From contig NZ_NPBJ01000015.1 of assembly GCF_002272075.1 (NCBI RefSeq), positions 1-59,519 on the forward strand: a stretch of 59,519 nt of DNA, in the 5' to 3' direction. The number at the start of each line of letters is the position of its first letter. Within the stretch, counting starts at the first letter, position 1. The notes beneath the pieces were generated by a model. The model saw only the letters and a list, made by a program, of their open reading frames with translations. It ran no database searches and had not been told where the DNA came from. Below are positions 59,496-59,519 of the stretch, piece by piece. The DNA is from Terribacillus saccharophilus (GTDB lineage Bacteria > Bacillota > Bacilli > Bacillales > Amphibacillaceae). The position numbers and the translations under genes are program-made.

Positions 59496-59519
59496 TTTTA
59501 AAGAGCTTGTTCCCTTAAA

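Overview
The window looks like a chromosomal segment of a low-to-moderate GC, spore-former-type Bacillota, most likely family Bacillaceae. Supporting features are strong AGGAGG ribosome binding sites, frequent TTG and GTG starts, CcpA-type cre boxes, a Rap-family protein, a Zur-type locus with a zinc-independent S14 paralogue, and a gas vesicle cluster in the Bacillus megaterium gene order. A closer placement (for example a Terribacillus-like halotolerant genus) would be a guess. No rRNA, tRNA, CRISPR array, transposase or phage gene was seen.

Layout. (1) 1-4870, minus strand: gas vesicle cluster Q-B-R-F-G-L-S-K-J-T-U, with no gvpN, gvpA or gvpP. gvpQ has only a non-canonical ATC at the place where a start is expected. 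(2) 5100-6471: AraC regulator and LysE exporter. (3) 6636-13620: tripartite tricarboxylate transporter TctCBA, a TcuA-type flavoprotein and a CitA/CitB-type two-component system. (4) 13980-15637: SSS symporter with its DUF3311 partner. (5) 16205-21025: gluconate genes (6-phosphogluconate dehydrogenase, gluconokinase, permease) with a divergent RpiR regulator. (6) 21045-25265: cellobiose-type PTS, phospho-beta-glucosidase and GntR regulator. (7) 25559-31725: orphan Rap, lipoprotein, pentapeptide-repeat protein, PucR-type regulator and chemoreceptor. (8) 31762-35525: zinc-limitation island with three CobW-type GTPases, spare ribosomal protein S14 and two Zur-like boxes. (9) 36287-38772: proline catabolism. 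(10) 39016-42330: membrane-anchored GH10 enzyme followed by a cellulose-synthase-like glycosyltransferase with two C-terminal PilZ domains. (11) 42878-51251: polyphosphate genes ppx-ppk, membrane proteins, VOC protein and a MalT-like regulator. (12) 51424-54867: ROK kinase plus GH1 glucosidase with a divergent AraC regulator. (13) 54901-59495: UDP-glucose dehydrogenase, a sigma-factor-like protein, LysE exporter, amino acid permease and a tiny membrane protein.

The genes are mostly carbon acquisition modules: tricarboxylates, gluconate, beta-glucosides and proline. Most carbohydrate modules sit next to their own regulator, and four intergenic regions carry near-perfect or perfect cre boxes, implying global CcpA control. 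Stress and surface functions (gas vesicles, polyphosphate, polysaccharide synthesis, chemotaxis, zinc limitation) lie between them.

The most unusual non-coding content is a set of structured intergenic repeats. A roughly 120-bp element starting TGTCTAGCT and ending GCTTTTC occurs as three tandem copies (35918-36285). A fourth copy (15860-15974) appears to have been inserted into a different repeat whose uninterrupted form is at 26712-26832. Hairpin arms inside the copies change in a compensatory way, which suggests selection on RNA or DNA structure. Three operons also end in terminators sharing the same stem, AAAAATCCGAAC.
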